A stretch of DNA of 64,000 nucleotides from Chrysogorgia sp. JL179-B06 (Eukaryota; Cnidaria; Anthozoa; Scleralcyonacea; Chrysogorgiidae): contig JAYKKM010000122.1 of the NCBI GenBank assembly GCA_035772405.1, forward strand, positions 503,501-567,500, read 5' to 3'. A program made the position numbers and the translations under genes. Within the stretch, counting starts at the first letter, position 1, and every line of letters starts with the position of its first letter. Under the pieces are notes generated by a model. The model was not told where the DNA came from and searched no databases. It saw nothing but the letters and a program-made list of their open reading frames with translations. Of the stretch, positions 1-12,828 are shown piece by piece.

Positions 1-77
1 CATGCTGCAGATCACGTTTCAAACGGACAACTTGAATTTTCGAACTGGATTTAAACTTCAGTATAACGTAGCAGAAG
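1..77 (+). CDS. Receptor exon: C-terminal end of a CUB domain
   Basis: Reading from base 2 the frame ends TFQTDNLNFRTGFKLQYN, the typical last strands of a CUB domain (F-x-[ST]-D then GF-x-hydrophobic-x-Y). A donor gtaagaat follows at 78 and leaves phase 1. The exon continues upstream of the window, so only about 25 residues are visible. CUB domains are extracellular and mediate protein binding. The next exon restores a D-C codon pair into an LRRNT motif. Confidence 0.75.
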
Positions 78-580
78 GTAAGAATTATTCAGTGTTTTTT
101 TAAATTTTGGTAATTTCAAATATTTTTTCTTCTGTATCTTCTTTTATCTTATTTGTTATCTTATTTGTTTCTTTCTTCTCTTATCTTCTCACTTCCAGCT
201 ATTTCCCATTCCCTCTTATTTCTCTTCGTTTCTCTTTGCTAGTTTTATTTTAGCGCTTCGCCTCTTCCATATCTAATACCGCTTCCTTTTCCTTCTACCA
301 GTCCATTTATCTCCTACCACACTGTAATTCTCATTCGTTTTCCCTTTACTATTTTAAATTATGACTTTTAATTCCGACTTTCGTTGTTTGGTTTTAACAG
401 CCAATTACTCTGAAGGGAATTCATGTTACTTTTTTGATGTTCCAGGTAAATAAACAATAAAGAAATAATTTCAATCCATGAATAAGTTATAAGTGTTTGG
501 AATTGACTTTTTTATTTTTTCATTAGAATAATCTACTATTTTAACTATATTAACTTGTTATACATTTCCTCCCCTCCTAG
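78..580 (+). other. Intron between CUB and LRRNT exons
   Basis: AT- and pyrimidine-rich sequence with a consensus donor at 78 and the acceptor cctcctag ending at 580. I see no gene or repeat in it. Confidence 0.6.
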
Positions 581-695
581 ATTGTCCGCAAAACTGTCGC
601 TGCCGCCGTTGGCCATCCAATCAAACAAAGATTTCAGTCACTGGAACTGGCTTACTCAACGTCCCTTCGTTATTCCCTCGATATACAAGTGCAAT
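581..695 (+). CDS. Receptor exon: LRRNT cap
   Basis: The exon reads CPQNCRCRRW, then GTGLLNVPSLFP and TSAM. This is the cysteine cluster and the 'G-x-G-L-x-x-VP-x-x-[FI]-P' signature of an N-terminal LRR cap. Acceptor tcctag ends at 580 and donor gtatgttc starts at 696. It enters in phase 1 and leaves in phase 2, the phase shared by all following LRR exons. The terminal 'at' plus the first g of the next exon completes the codon before FLDKN. Confidence 0.82.
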
Positions 696-858
696 GTATG
701 TTCCTATAGTGTTCTTTTGTCGTCTTCTTGTATACATATACATGTATATTGTCAAATCACAAATACAAGACAAAGTGACGTCCAATTGAAATTGAGAATA
801 TCAATGATTTTGAAGAATAGCTCATATACGGTGGATGCCTATATTATATATATATATA

Positions 859-2382
<1,524 letters not shown>

Positions 2383-2499
2383 GTCAGGTTCAAGTGTCAG
2401 GTTCAAAATCATATCAGGTAGAGTGCTCAATGCCTAAATAGAGCAGAATAGTAAGAACAAAAAAGACGAACTTTGGTTACTTCATTTAAACTTTATTTC

Positions 2500-2556
2500 A
2501 CTACAGATCTGTTTCGTATGGAAAGCTATATTAGCTTACCACACTCATCAGGTGAG
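2500..2556 (-). ncRNA. Hammerhead-ribozyme-like motif
   Basis: On the - strand CTGATGA (2545-2551) is followed by a hairpin with GTGTGG/CCATAC ends, then GAAA, then the palindrome ACAGATCTGT and A. This is the conserved hammerhead core (CUGANGA, stem II, GAAA, stem III, UH), with a short palindromic stem III and GUA at the cleavage position. The same arrangement and 3' flank recur at 44541-44632. The fold is inferred by eye. Confidence 0.5.
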
Positions 2557-2789
2557 TATTGCGACTGGTGTTACAAAGCGGAAACTTGATATTGTATTGA
2601 TCTACAAGACGGATTAATTATGTATGACGTTATGTGAAGTTGCGGTGCATATTAATTAGCTAATACAGTAGTTGCACAGTAAATATTTTTTTCTATGCCT
2701 GCAAGTTGATATAAATTCGTTTCTGCTGTTGAGTGAACATAATTCGGGGTGACAAATAATTATAAATTTTTCATAAAGGCATAAGTTTA

Positions 2790-3095
2790 TTTTATGGTGA
2801 AGAAAAATTTCGAGTGTTGGAATACATACATTTTAAGACCAAACCGGGACCAGTTGAGAAAAATGCAACTTCAAGGCCTTCCGGCTGGAATTGAACCCGC
2901 AACCCTGCGATGCTAGTGCAGTGCTCTTCCGGCTGGAATTGAACCCGCGACCCTGCGATGCCAGTGCAGTCTTTTCGCAACTGGTCCCGGTTTGGTCTTA
3001 AAATGTATGTATTCCAACACTCGAATTTTTCCTTCACCATAAATCCTTTCAACATGTAGTTTGGTCGAGTGAAATGCCAAATATTACCTATAATA
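2790..3095. mobile_element. Rearranged tRNA(Ala)-like SINE, foldback arrangement
   Basis: The - strand carries a SINE head and body (2790-2920), then a second partial tRNA-like head (2925-2975). These are followed on the + strand by the SINE tail (tcttaaaatgtatgtattcc onward). The parts match the full copy at 3163-3362, so this is two or more fused copies in opposite orientation. Confidence 0.6.
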
Positions 3096-3162
3096 TACCC
3101 AAAATCTTATCCCGGCATTACCACCATATATACAGAACTCGTGACTAGGCTCTCGGCAACGG

Positions 3163-3503
<341 letters not shown>

Positions 3504-3694
3504 CTGGCGATCAGAATATCCAGATAGCGTGAAGTGCGCATGGCCCATGCAGATTGCTCAAACTGCCACAAGGGTAGTGAGCGTTTTATTTATATATAAA
3601 CTTTCGATGAGAAATGGATTGCTGCCGCGGCGAGCTTATCTCACTCGCAAGCGGATAAATGGAAGTCCCGTTTTCATTTTGTTTTTTGCTTTAG

Positions 3695-3766
3695 GTTTTT
3701 GGACAAAAACTCTTTTTTCAAAGTCACTGATACAGATTTTTCAAACACAGCTCAGTTGGAATATTT
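3695..3766 (+). CDS. Receptor exon: leucine-rich repeat 1
   Basis: A 72-bp exon between acceptor gctttag and donor gtaagt, reading [20 protein letters not shown] then LEYL. It fits L-x-x-N-x-[IL]-x-x-[IV]-x4-F-x6-L-x-x-L. One base, 23 codons and two bases give a symmetric phase 2 module. Confidence 0.85.
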
Positions 3767-4645
3767 GTAAGTATTTTCAAATGTTCTTATCCACGGTCGT
3801 TCCTGACCCTAAAATATATGAGGCGATGTGAACGGCAAAGATGTCCTTTGTACAATAGAATTGTTCATGCAGAACAAAGAAAATAAATATTTTTTAGTAA
3901 TTTCAACACCGTCTTTGTTCTATACATACGGTCATTTTCTTTGTTCTATACATACATTCTGGGCATTTTCGCGTCTTCAGGACGACGTTATAACTCGCGG
4001 AAAGATGAGATCTGTTAAGGTTAACTTCATACAGATACTAAAATCGCTTTAGAAGTACCAGTAACGAACTGGAGAATTCCGGCAGAATTCTCGTTGGGAC
4101 TTTCCAGAGTGAAACTAGATTGCTTGTTCCTTTGTGTGCTAGTGAGAAGTACTGAAGCGTTTTTGAAGTCCTAAAAATTGCTTCGAGTATCAAATACGGT
4201 AAACAACTAACCGTGGCTTCTTTTAAATTTATATGATTTAAATTATTCAAAGTTAATGTTTATTTTTTAACTGCCGTCACCGTTATAGATCTGAAGATCA
4301 ATATATTATTATTGTCTTCATCGCAAATATCAGTGCTGTTTTGTTAATAATTTTGTTAATAATTTTATTAATAATTCACTTTACCGTTAGTTAATTAATT
4401 AATATTTTCCCAAGATACCGTTTTCGTCAATTGTTTCTAAAGTGGCTTTGAAGTCAAAGGTGAAATGAAATTAAAGTAGCCGATTTTCCTTAAATCTAAC
4501 TAATTAATTATTGATATTCGGCGGAAATCACATTATTACGACCGGTCATTAACAGGAGAATGCCGACGGTCGACCCGTAAAAATCGAGCGTGACATTAGA
4601 ATGTAGAATAATTATAATCACTTTTATTGTTTGCTTCTGTTGTAG

Positions 4646-4717
4646 AAGTTTAACACAAGACAAGATTGTATCCATTGGCGGCGAAGCATTTCGAAAATTA
4701 CATTCTCTAAAAAGCAT
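4646..4717 (+). CDS. Receptor exon: leucine-rich repeat 2
   Basis: A 72-bp phase 2 exon (acceptor ctgttgtag, donor gtaagaat) reading SLTQDKIVSIGGEAFRKLHS then LKSM. The LRR asparagine is replaced by aspartate. The next recognised repeat is 11.8 kb downstream, across the Polinton fragment, so further LRR exons could have been lost or overlooked. Confidence 0.8.
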
Positions 4718-5149
4718 GTAAGAATACTATTTTTACATTTTTTTCCATAATTCTACTCACCAACACTAAGAGTAACATAATTACTTAGTTCATGTACACT
4801 GCGAAATTACTATGCACTAAACATATTTATACAATAACCTGTAGTTTTCTACATACATTTTCATTGGTTGTTTACCATGATCAAATCAGAGGACAAACAC
4901 ACAGTTCACGTTAGCCAAGTCAGATCACGTTAAACATTTCAGATGACTGCATTTGTTTTTAATACGCATTTTGAACTGTTTGTCTTTAATTTTTATTGTA
5001 TAAAACAAATAGATAGATCAGAAGACATCAGAACGTGGTAAAAACATCAGTGACACACTGCGTATTGTGGGCAACTATTTGTGTTCTTACCACGTTTTGA
5101 CGTCGTCTGTGCATCGGCCAAATGGAATTTATTTGACAAGTGGTACATA

Positions 5150-5299
<150 letters not shown>

Positions 5300-5671
5300 G
5301 ATGTCATATCCCGATTTCATATCCAGGGAAACAGGAATAGAAGTTCAAGATATTTCAGTGCATATAGTGACGGCAGCGAAGTCTGGTTAAATGTTGTATT
5401 TTTCACTACGCGCGGCCAATACCACAAGATCATGCTGATGATACATATATTCACCTGATAATTTGTAAATCATTGTTTATTACATGTATCACAATAATTT
5501 TGTTGCACAATAATCTTGTTAAATTTTTCTCTACCCGCAGTAACCACCAATAATTGTAAATATTTACCGTTGCCGTAAATATTCACCAATAATCACCGAG
5601 AATAAGGTGACTAATTGCTTTAGTAGAAATTCACGGGTGACTATCAGAGAGAAGGAAGGAAAGGGAGGAAA

Positions 5672-6395
5672 TATAAAGTGCCTATGAAATGGGAAAAATC
5701 CAGTTTCTTTCATAAAGTAGATTTTGAATAATGACGAATCTGTTCAAATTTTTTCTTTATCATTTACCGTTGTCTATAGTTATAAGCATTTGAAATTTTA
5801 GAGTGAAGACGTCAAGGTGGACATACTGTACTAGAGAAATATTAAATTTAAAGTCTTGATATTTTATGAAGTGTTTTCACGAGAACTACGAAACATAGTA
5901 GCATTTAACTACCACAATAAGGTATGTGGTAAACTACTTTTCGTCGTCACCATGGAAATATACGGTTCCAGGCCCCTAATAGAGTATATAAAAACTTGCT
6001 CTAGCTTTAGTACGAGGCATTGTTTAGAAAAACACTGTCATTTCTCATACTAAAAACGTCATGCCAAATATATAATCAGAACAAAGCCAACAGCAGGTAT
6101 CGAGAAAACAAGAAAATTACATTTTATGAAATAAGGATAAAATGGTCTGGAACCTAGTATGTTTCCATGGTAACTATACAAACATCAGCGATGAGTCGAG
6201 CTCTTGAAGGTGCACATTGCTGCCATGTTTCGTCTTTTTCCAAGTCATACTTTATGAAATATCAACCCTTTAATATTTCTCAGGTATAGATCGGGTTCAC
6301 CTTGTGACGTCATCACGCAAGAATTTCAAATTCTTTTACTAGATAACAGTGAATGTTAAAGAAATATCGATTTTTTCATTTCATAGGCACTTTAA
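5672..6395. mobile_element. Foldback/MITE element of about 720 bp
   Basis: The ends aagtgcctatgaaatg (left) and catttcataggcacttt (right) are inverted repeats. Inside are further inverted pieces, for example ccatggaaatat against gtttccatggtaac. The same kind of element with a matching end (catttcatagacacttt) lies at 48590-49330. No coding capacity. Confidence 0.55.
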
Positions 6396-6445
6396 TTGTT
6401 TTGTTATTTCCGCCTCGCTTGTCATTAATACGCGATTTCCGAGAT

Positions 6446-6633
6446 CACATAGACTTTATTTATAAATGGCCGAGAATTTAAAATTATTTGATATGCATAT
6501 ACATTGGCCCTCATGCCTCCTTTTAAAGTAAGAATCCTTTTCAATTTCGTACATGAATACGAGTTCATCAGGGCCAATTTATATGCATATAAAAGAATAT
6601 GCCATTTATGAATAAAAGCTCTATGATTCTACT
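6446..6633. mobile_element. Small inverted-repeat MITE
   Basis: Left arm (catagactttatttataaat, then gatatgcatatacattggccct) and right arm (agggccaatttatatgcatat, then ccatttatgaataaaagctctatg) are imperfect inverted repeats around a short loop. Non-coding. Confidence 0.5.
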
Positions 6634-8410
6634 TAATCAACACTCAACAGAATAAACGAACATGTTTTGAGCACATGTGAACGTTGTATGCTATTGCAGG
6701 AAGTAGAGGCCAAAATATGCTTTACGAAAGGTGATTTTCCTGTCCGTTTAAGCAGAATTACAAGTAAAAGACCGAGTTAAAGACTGAGTTAACATGCCGA
6801 ACGTTAACATGAACGAGCTACTGTTGAAACATCCATGAGACGGAACTGATTTTTACAATTTGATTTTCACTCTTGTCAATCTGCAGTTTTTACCGTTGCC
6901 AGGCAAAGCATTGACTTCTTGAGCAGACTCCCGTTTTTTTAAAGTAGATGGAGATAAAGAATCATATACTGGTTGGATAAAACGCGTGGATTCTGCATAT
7001 GCCAGCACCCGTTGCGTATAATTTGTTATTGTTTCACGGCGGTCTGTCTATGGATATTTGTCTGTCTATGGAACAGTACAGTGTTCGCGGAACCCCCAAA
7101 TTAGCCGAATGTATTCTCTTTTTGGAGGGTCGTAGCATCCTTGAGAGGTATCATTGCAATACCCATGCCTGGCCAATGACGTCACCAGGTGCGTCATCCT
7201 GGGATCCAGGCCTAGTAATCTACTACGCGCGACTAAGCGGTGTAGTTATGTGGCGAGAACCCTCTCCCAAGGTTACACCTCCAGCCGCGCTGGAGCGAGT
7301 CTGTACCAGATGCTGCGACGAATACGGGTCCATCAGCGGAACCGTGTCGGACCAGATAACTGTGTGACGCTACGACTGGTCAAATCACTTTTCCAGTAGA
7401 GCCGATATCGAGGGTGACCCATGGCGAAAAGTGTCTGAGTGGATCGTACGTCCCCGTAGACGTAAACTCGCTGACACGGAGGAACCAAAAAAGTCCAAGC
7501 AACATGCCGCCCAAAATATGCAATGATCAAACGAGGAAAGTGACCATGAGTTGAATCGTGATCGGGAGGTGGCAAAGACGAGGGGACGATGCGGATCGTT
7601 TGATACCGCGAGGGGTGCCGCTGCAGGCGAGGGGTGTCGACTAGGGTATCCGGGAAATCCCGATCGATGTGCAACGACTATATGGCTGCCAAGTAGACCG
7701 ATAACGTAACTGGTGATAAGTTGCGAACACACGTGAGCTAAGTAGCGAATAGCATTAACGTCCATTCGTTAGCCGGAAGGGGCGATAAACGAGCCGACAC
7801 ACAATAATTACCAAACAGGCGTTGACCGGTGCTGTACGTACGACGGGTGGAAGGACCCAGCCCGTGAGCTAGCAGCTCGCAACATTGAGCGATGAGGATG
7901 GGGGGATCAGATTAGTGAGGAGCGATGGGTAACAGGCGATGAAATTCCTCGTGATGGTGACAAACCTGATTGACCCCATGAACCAAATGCTAACCCAGTC
8001 GAATGCTAAACCACCCACAACCTTGAGATTATCATGAGTTAAAAAACGAGGCTAACACGATGTCACAGAGTTAACTAACAAGGTACAGCGAATACCCTGA
8101 TTGGAGAAAGAGGACTTCTTGCAATTTTCGTATATAATGACCAATTGCATGAGTCTCGCCGATACCGCAAAAGATAGACGTAAAGCCCAGCGAGGCTAAT
8201 GAGGTCTACCAGAACTCTCCTGGGGTGAGGATAACAGAATACGCTGTGCCAGAGGCTCACAACAATGAGTACAACCACAAGCGGCTCTGTTCGAGTGGGC
8301 GTCTAACCAGTACAGTCCCGGCCGGCAGTACTGTGACAATCAAGGAAACAATGGGGACGTGTATCGCTGGACCGACCTTATACGTGACGAAGTGAGGACA
8401 CCAGAGCCAG
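6634..8410. other. Unassigned stretch with a GC-richer block from about 7000
   Basis: From about 7000 the base composition shifts to clearly higher GC than the flanks. Open frames of 80-160 codons exist on both strands but overlap each other, lack recognisable motifs and fit GC-rich noise. It is probably an old repeat. I could not assign a family. Confidence 0.4.
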
Positions 8411-8752
8411 TGACAACTTAGTATTCTCCAACGGAAAGACATGTAAGTGACGGATTCGATAGTAGCGAGCTGAGGCCAACGAGCTGAGGCAACGAGCTGA
8501 GGCACCTTTTTGTGAGCAAGCCATCGGGGTTCCCCAACGGGGAGACGGCTCCAATTATATAGCGAACAGAGGCCAACGGGTCTTTTGGGGGCAAGCAATA
8601 AGGGTTCTCCAACGAGGAGACAAGTATGTGACGGCTCCGACCGTAGCGAGCTTAGGCCAACCGGGCCATTTGGGGGAAAACCACAAGGGTTCTCCAACGC
8701 GGAGACCCGTATGTGACGGCCCCGGCCGTAGCGAGCTGAGGCCAACGGCTGG
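8410..8752. repeat. Tandem repeat, unit about 105 bp, roughly three copies
   Basis: The phrases 'ctccaacg..gagac', 'gtatgtgacgg', 'gtagcgagctgaggccaacg' and 'tttgggggcaagca' recur in the same order three times, with a short internal triplication of 'acgagctgaggc' near 8470-8500. It abuts the left end of the Polinton capsid-type gene and may mark the breakpoint or a subterminal repeat of that element. Confidence 0.65.
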
Positions 8753-8761
8753 CTGTTTTAT

Positions 8762-9498
8762 CTGACGCTTCCAAGCAATAGTTCTATGAAATATTTCCTT
8801 GATAATACGGCAGCGAATTTTAAAGTGAAGCTAGCCGAAACGTTAGAGCTGATAGGGGATTGGAAGTAGCCCTTTCCGGGTTTAATTATCCTCGTAGATG
8901 GAGCGCGATACGTGAAGGCAATCAGCAAACATTTCTCTACAACATTGGGACAGGTCCGCATGAAATGCATGGGCATCATTCAAGGCACACAATACAACAG
9001 TGTTACAAACCTGGTTAAAGATTTAAACCATTGCATGACGAAAGAAGGACAAGCTAAGATCAAGTTTACATACGACAATAATACGCTCAAAGTGCTGGTC
9101 GATGTGAAAAAGGCACAACGGTATTGTTATCGGGTGATATCGCAACGACTTTAGGATTCGAGCAGGGTACAGTGATTACGAAGAAAACAACGAGTCCTTA
9201 CATAGCAGATATAAACGCGGGCTTTTCATCCATGTACCTCTACACAAATGTGGTGGATGTACAGTTTGTTGGCGACGTTAAAGTGCCTCTTCTACGAATT
9301 GTGAATACGAAAGGAAAATACAGGGAAAATGTTAACGTTACTTTTCGCAACCTTCAATACGTACCCGTAAAAGTGAAATCATTCGAGACGATCGAAATAG
9401 ATATAAAGGACGACAAAAACGAAAACTTCTCATTTGGATTTGGAAAGTCGATCGTGACACTTCACTTCAGACAGAGCAGATCGCAGTATTTTATTTAA
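8762..9498 (+). pseudogene. Polinton minor-capsid/penton-like protein, frameshifted
   Basis: The frame opens with LTLPSNSSMKYF and continues with a segment containing NYPRRW. Both resemble the N-terminus of a conserved Polinton capsid-type protein (polar 'LPSNSS' start, then a tryptophan-rich strand). Later frames include LGFEQGTVITKK and a C-terminal stretch ending at 9498. At least two frame changes and a stop at about 8870 break it. No ATG precedes it before the tandem repeat, so the 5' end is probably lost. Assignment as penton-like (single jelly-roll) is from family resemblance and gene order. Structural role: capsid vertex. Confidence 0.5.
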
Positions 9499-9500
9499 AG

Positions 9501-9942
9501 ATGAGAACTACAATCCTTCCAGATGCAAAGCAGTTTCAACAATATTGTTTACGAGGACAGCGAGGTGGAAGTCTATCTGATTTCAGAGGTACACGGATTC
9601 AAAGAGACTACGGTATTGGAAGTTTCTTTAAAAGTATTGCCCGATATGAAATACCTCTGGTGAAATTAGGAGCACAAGCGATTGCACGGAGAGCTCTGTA
9701 AGCGGCGACAGATGTCGGTCGAGATATTATGGCTGGGAAAAGTGTGAAGCAATCTGTCAAAGGTCAAGGCGTCGCAACTTTCAAAGATTTAGCTCGGAAG
9801 GGTGCTAAACAACTCATCAGTAACCAATCAGGAGGTGGTCACACAAACGTAAAACATCTATAAAAACCAATGCGTCATCGAAATCTACCAGTCGGTCGCA
9901 GACCAAGAGGCGAAAACATCTCAAGAAAAACCTACTTTTCTT
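9501..9942 (+). pseudogene. Polinton small glycine/arginine-rich structural protein, interrupted
   Basis: The first 66 residues include GQRGGSLSDFRGTRIQRDYG and a following IGSFFKSIARYEIP. This matches a small Polinton protein with an R-G-x4-Q-R-x-Y-G-x-G core and a hydrophobic 'FxS' segment. A stop at 9699-9701 interrupts it; the same frame then continues with basic, low-complexity sequence. It starts 2 bp after the previous gene's stop, as expected of a compact viral-type gene array. Function uncertain; capsid-associated or DNA-condensing roles are guesses. Confidence 0.45.
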
Positions 9943-9946
9943 AATA

Positions 9947-11266
9947 ATGGCACAAGGCTATGAGACTTTGCATAAAGATTCCTGTTCCTGTGGAAAATCG
10001 GAACTGGACTTATTTTCTGTTCCTGACACTAAGTTGAAATGAATAAAGGATTTGGGGAAGATATCGACCCTCTTTCAAGCATTGGAACTTCGGACACTAT
10101 CGAGTTTCTCTGTGCTGCAAATTCTGATGTCTACACCGATCTGGCAAATAGTTACCTACACATTCGAGCGAAGATAACGAATGGAGATGGAACTAACTTA
10201 CCTGGAATCGCCCAAGTGGGACCTGTGAATTTATGGATACATGCCTTATTTTCTCAAGTGGAAGTTTATCTGAACAACAAACTGGTCACACCTTCAAGCA
10301 CTTCGTATCCCTACCGAGCATATATGGAAACTGTATTGAACTTTAGCAAAGACGCTAAATCGTCTCGCTTAACATCAGCGTTGTTCGACAAAGACCAGGC
10401 TGCACGAATGGATGCCGTCAATCCACTAGCAGAAGTTGCCGATGCGAACAAAGGATTAAAGGTTATACAAGCCTAAGCAAGTCTGTGGCGATGGAAGGAA
10501 GAATTCATTCGGATCTGTTCGCGCAAGAACTCATTATTCTTGGCGCTATTCCGATCAAGCTCAAGCTAGTGAGATCAAGAGCTCCCTTTTGCCTGGTTTC
10601 ATCCGCAGAAGATCCTGCTTTTAAAGTGGTTCTAGAAGATTGTGAGTTTCGCGTTCGCCGTATTAAAGGTCATACCCATGCTATTCAGCTAATCACAGCC
10701 AAGTACCCTATCAATCGTCTAAGCTGCAAAGTGTTCTCCATACCAATGGGAAACATGTCTGGAGATCAACAGAATATATTCCAAGGACCTCTTCCCGATA
10801 GAGTTGTGATTGGCATGGTGGATGCAGATGCTTACAACGGAGTTTACAACAAGAATCCTTTCAATTTTAAGAACTACGACACGGCATTTCTTGCATTATC
10901 AGTGAATGGAGAACACCGGCCTGGCAAACCACTTCACCTAAAGTTCGACGGAGCAACAGGGACCAACTATGTTTCAGCTTTCCAAACGCTGTATCCTGGT
11001 ACCAACAAGATGTTTCAGAATCAAGGCAATTGTATTACTCGAAACGAGTATGCAAATGGCTATACACTTTACTGTACGTGTTTGATTTAACAGCTGATCT
11101 GTGTGTTGGAGATAATTTTCAACCTATCAGGGATGGGAACGTCTCCCTAGAATGCAAGTTCGGTACGGCTCTAACTGGGGCTATAAATATCGTGGTGCTT
11201 GGATAATTTCAAAATCTTATCGAAATTGATGCCAAACGTAACGTGCTAAGTGACTTCAGAAGCTAA
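9947..11266 (+). pseudogene. Polinton major-capsid-type protein (F54H12.2-like), frameshifted
   Basis: The ATG at 9947 opens a frame that contains SELDLFSVP, a typical N-terminal motif of this family. Continuations lie in other frames at 10039-10476 and 10485-11090, and from about 11075 onward. Each boundary is a frame change, and an in-frame TAA at about 11204 precedes the natural stop at 11264. The ~440-codon length fits the family. Recognisable features include NSYLHIRAKI, LEDCEFRVRRIK and the glycine-rich NPFNFKNYDTAF block. Likely role: double-jelly-roll capsid shell protein of a Polinton particle. At least three frameshifts plus a stop make it non-functional. Confidence 0.6.
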
Positions 11267-11267
11267 A

Positions 11268-11728
11268 ATGAACACCCGTCAACTGCGTCGTGTCTTACAA
11301 AGTGACCCATATGCTAAATCAGTGTTTACAGATATTTTCCCCTCGGATCGTTTACCAAGTCAGATACAGAAAAGACCTAGAGATTTTATTATAAACGTGG
11401 ATCCCAGCAATGGACCTGGTACACAATGGATAGCTGTTTACATAACATCGGATGGAAAAGGCGAATTATTCGACTCTTATGGCAAAGCCCAGAATTTTTC
11501 AGCAGAAACTTTCAAACCTTTCTACAAGATCATAGCAGTACATTTACTTGGAATAAAATGACTTTACAGTCACCGTGGTCTCGTGTGTGTGGACAATACT
11601 GTTTATTTTATGCTTTACATCGTAGTAGAAGTACTCCCATGTCAAACATTGTTAGTATGTTTACTGATCAAAAGGAGTGGAACGATACATTAGTTCGTGA
11701 TTTTATACGTAAATGGTATTTTGTGTAA
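11268..11728 (+). pseudogene. Polinton adenain-like cysteine protease, broken
   Basis: The ATG at 11268 follows the capsid gene stop by one base. The fold signatures of adenovirus-type C5 proteases are present: a G-x-[HQ]-W strand (GTQWIAVYI), ELFDSYG with the acidic residue, and SRVCGQYCLFYAL with the nucleophile cysteine. The usual catalytic histidine of the G-x-H-W motif reads glutamine (caa). The two halves lie in different frames, with the shift near 11500-11540. Known role of the family: maturation of virion proteins. The His loss and the frameshift indicate an inactive copy. Confidence 0.7.
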
Positions 11729-11787
11729 GAGTAAAAAGACACGTAATTGTAAAAAAATATTTATTCAATAAAATATTTACAAAAAGA
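11729..11787. terminator. Convergent gene junction with polyadenylation-like signals on both strands
   Basis: Between the rightward protease and the leftward gene at 11788 there are about 60 bp of AT-rich DNA with aataaa on the + strand (11766-11771) and tttatt on the same strand (aataaa on the - strand, about 11758). A shared 3' end region fits the convergent layout. Confidence 0.5.
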
Positions 11788-12477
11788 TTATGAATGCCAT
11801 TTATATGTATTTTTGTCTCTACGTTTCTTTCTTGGTTTCGTTAGTGCTCCTGGAGACTGTAGTGACGGCGTCAGAGGGGGGTCGCTAGAAGCAGATGAAG
11901 GCTTGTTCCTATATTCCTTCACCAAATGTAGGCGCTCTTCGTTTCTGACGATTCCTTCGGGTACATTTAAACGTCCTAAAGCTTTTGCGAACAGTTGCCA
12001 CCCTGCAGGGTTGAAATTCTTTCTTTGACGCAGAGTATCGTTGACTAAATCAATGACGTTAGTACCCGGAATAGTTCTTCCTTCAAAAACCATTTGCCCT
12101 TGATCGTTCAAACCCATCACATCTTTATTTGTTTTTATCTTCTGGATCAGTTGTACAGCTCTTGATTTCATCGTGGAAGGTACACTTTCTATGATATCAC
12201 TCTCGATTGCTCCAGGTGGTTCAGGGTCTGTTACTTCTGCTGCGATAGGCTGGATGTGGGTCATACTTACAGGAACAGGCCAATGCATTCGTTTGTCATA
12301 GTAATTGAGATAGCGTTGAAAGGTCTGATTATACAGCTTCACTTTATCGTCTTGTGTTATATCTTGACGTTGCATCAAACTGTCCATTTCCGAGTCACTT
12401 GAGCAGTCAGTGGAAGAACCATGGGTTTCTTTGTAGTCATGTGTTCAGGTACCAGAACCAGTCTTTTGATGCGCCAT
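11788..12477 (-). pseudogene. Polinton conserved structural protein, one early stop
   Basis: A 199-codon open frame begins at 12387. The same frame extends upstream to an ATG at 12475-12477 (MAHQKTGSGT) but is cut by a TGA near 12446. That upstream ATG overlaps the stop codon of the next gene (TAATG), a compact arrangement that makes it the likelier original start. The body has an acidic serine-rich N-terminus, a central segment ending in GLNDQGQMVFEGRTIPGTNV, and a basic tail rich in K/R before KWHS. It resembles an unnamed Polinton protein with a 'G-W-x-x-F-x-x-A-L-x-x-L-N-V-P' core (GWQLFAKALGRLNVPEG). No biochemical function known to me. Confidence 0.5.
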
Positions 12478-12815
12478 TATTTGGTTAAAAAGCTCGCCAA
12501 TAATTGTTCTAAGACAGGAGCGAGTTGAAACGGTAAGAATCCGTTTCCTTGTTGTAGAATAACTCTCCTTCTTTTCGTGATTGGGTTTGTCTTATCGGCA
12601 ACAGCTTCAATGTGATCTGAGTATGGTGTACGCTTTTTATACGTTTTTGGACTAATTTTAATCGTTTCACGGCAAATGTTCAAAAGGCACTCTGTTATGG
12701 CTTCCAATAAATCTGTATCTGCAGCTTTTATGATCGCTTTTCGCATGGAAGGTTTACACTTTGTCAATACTTTTAAAACATCGTAGTTACTTCTCACACG
12801 GCGGGACATCCTCAA
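12477..12815 (-). CDS. Polinton small core-like protein
   Basis: An intact 112-codon frame. It starts with a basic segment (RSNYDVLKVLTKCKPSMRKA), has a central helix (LLEAITECLLNI), a K/R-rich stretch and a hydrophobic C-terminus (GNGFLPFQLAPVLEQLLASF). This is a frequent small Polinton protein; its basic plus membrane-active-like tail resembles adenovirus minor core or internal proteins, but that is a comparison, not an assignment. Its stop overlaps the start of the downstream gene (TAATG). Confidence 0.55.
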   Translation of the reverse strand: MRMSRRVRSNYDVLKVLTKCKPSMRKAIIKAADTDLLEAITECLLNICRETIKISPKTYKKRTPYSDHIEAVADKTNPITKRRRVILQQGNGFLPFQLAPVLEQLLASFLTK

Positions 12816-12828
12816 ATGAATACACGTT

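Noticed and set aside
5856..6053. A possible extra LRR exon (FSRELRNIVAFN)
   Set aside because: No 72-bp exon with acceptor and phase 2 donor can be drawn, and it lies inside a foldback element.
7154..7765. Overlapping open frames on both strands in the GC-rich block
   Set aside because: Three frames overlap, none has recognisable motifs, and high GC lowers stop frequency, so they are probably chance.
8257..8745. A 162-codon - strand frame over the 105-bp tandem repeat
   Set aside because: Its repeats (for example GEP and PVGL words) follow the DNA repeat unit; no family resemblance.
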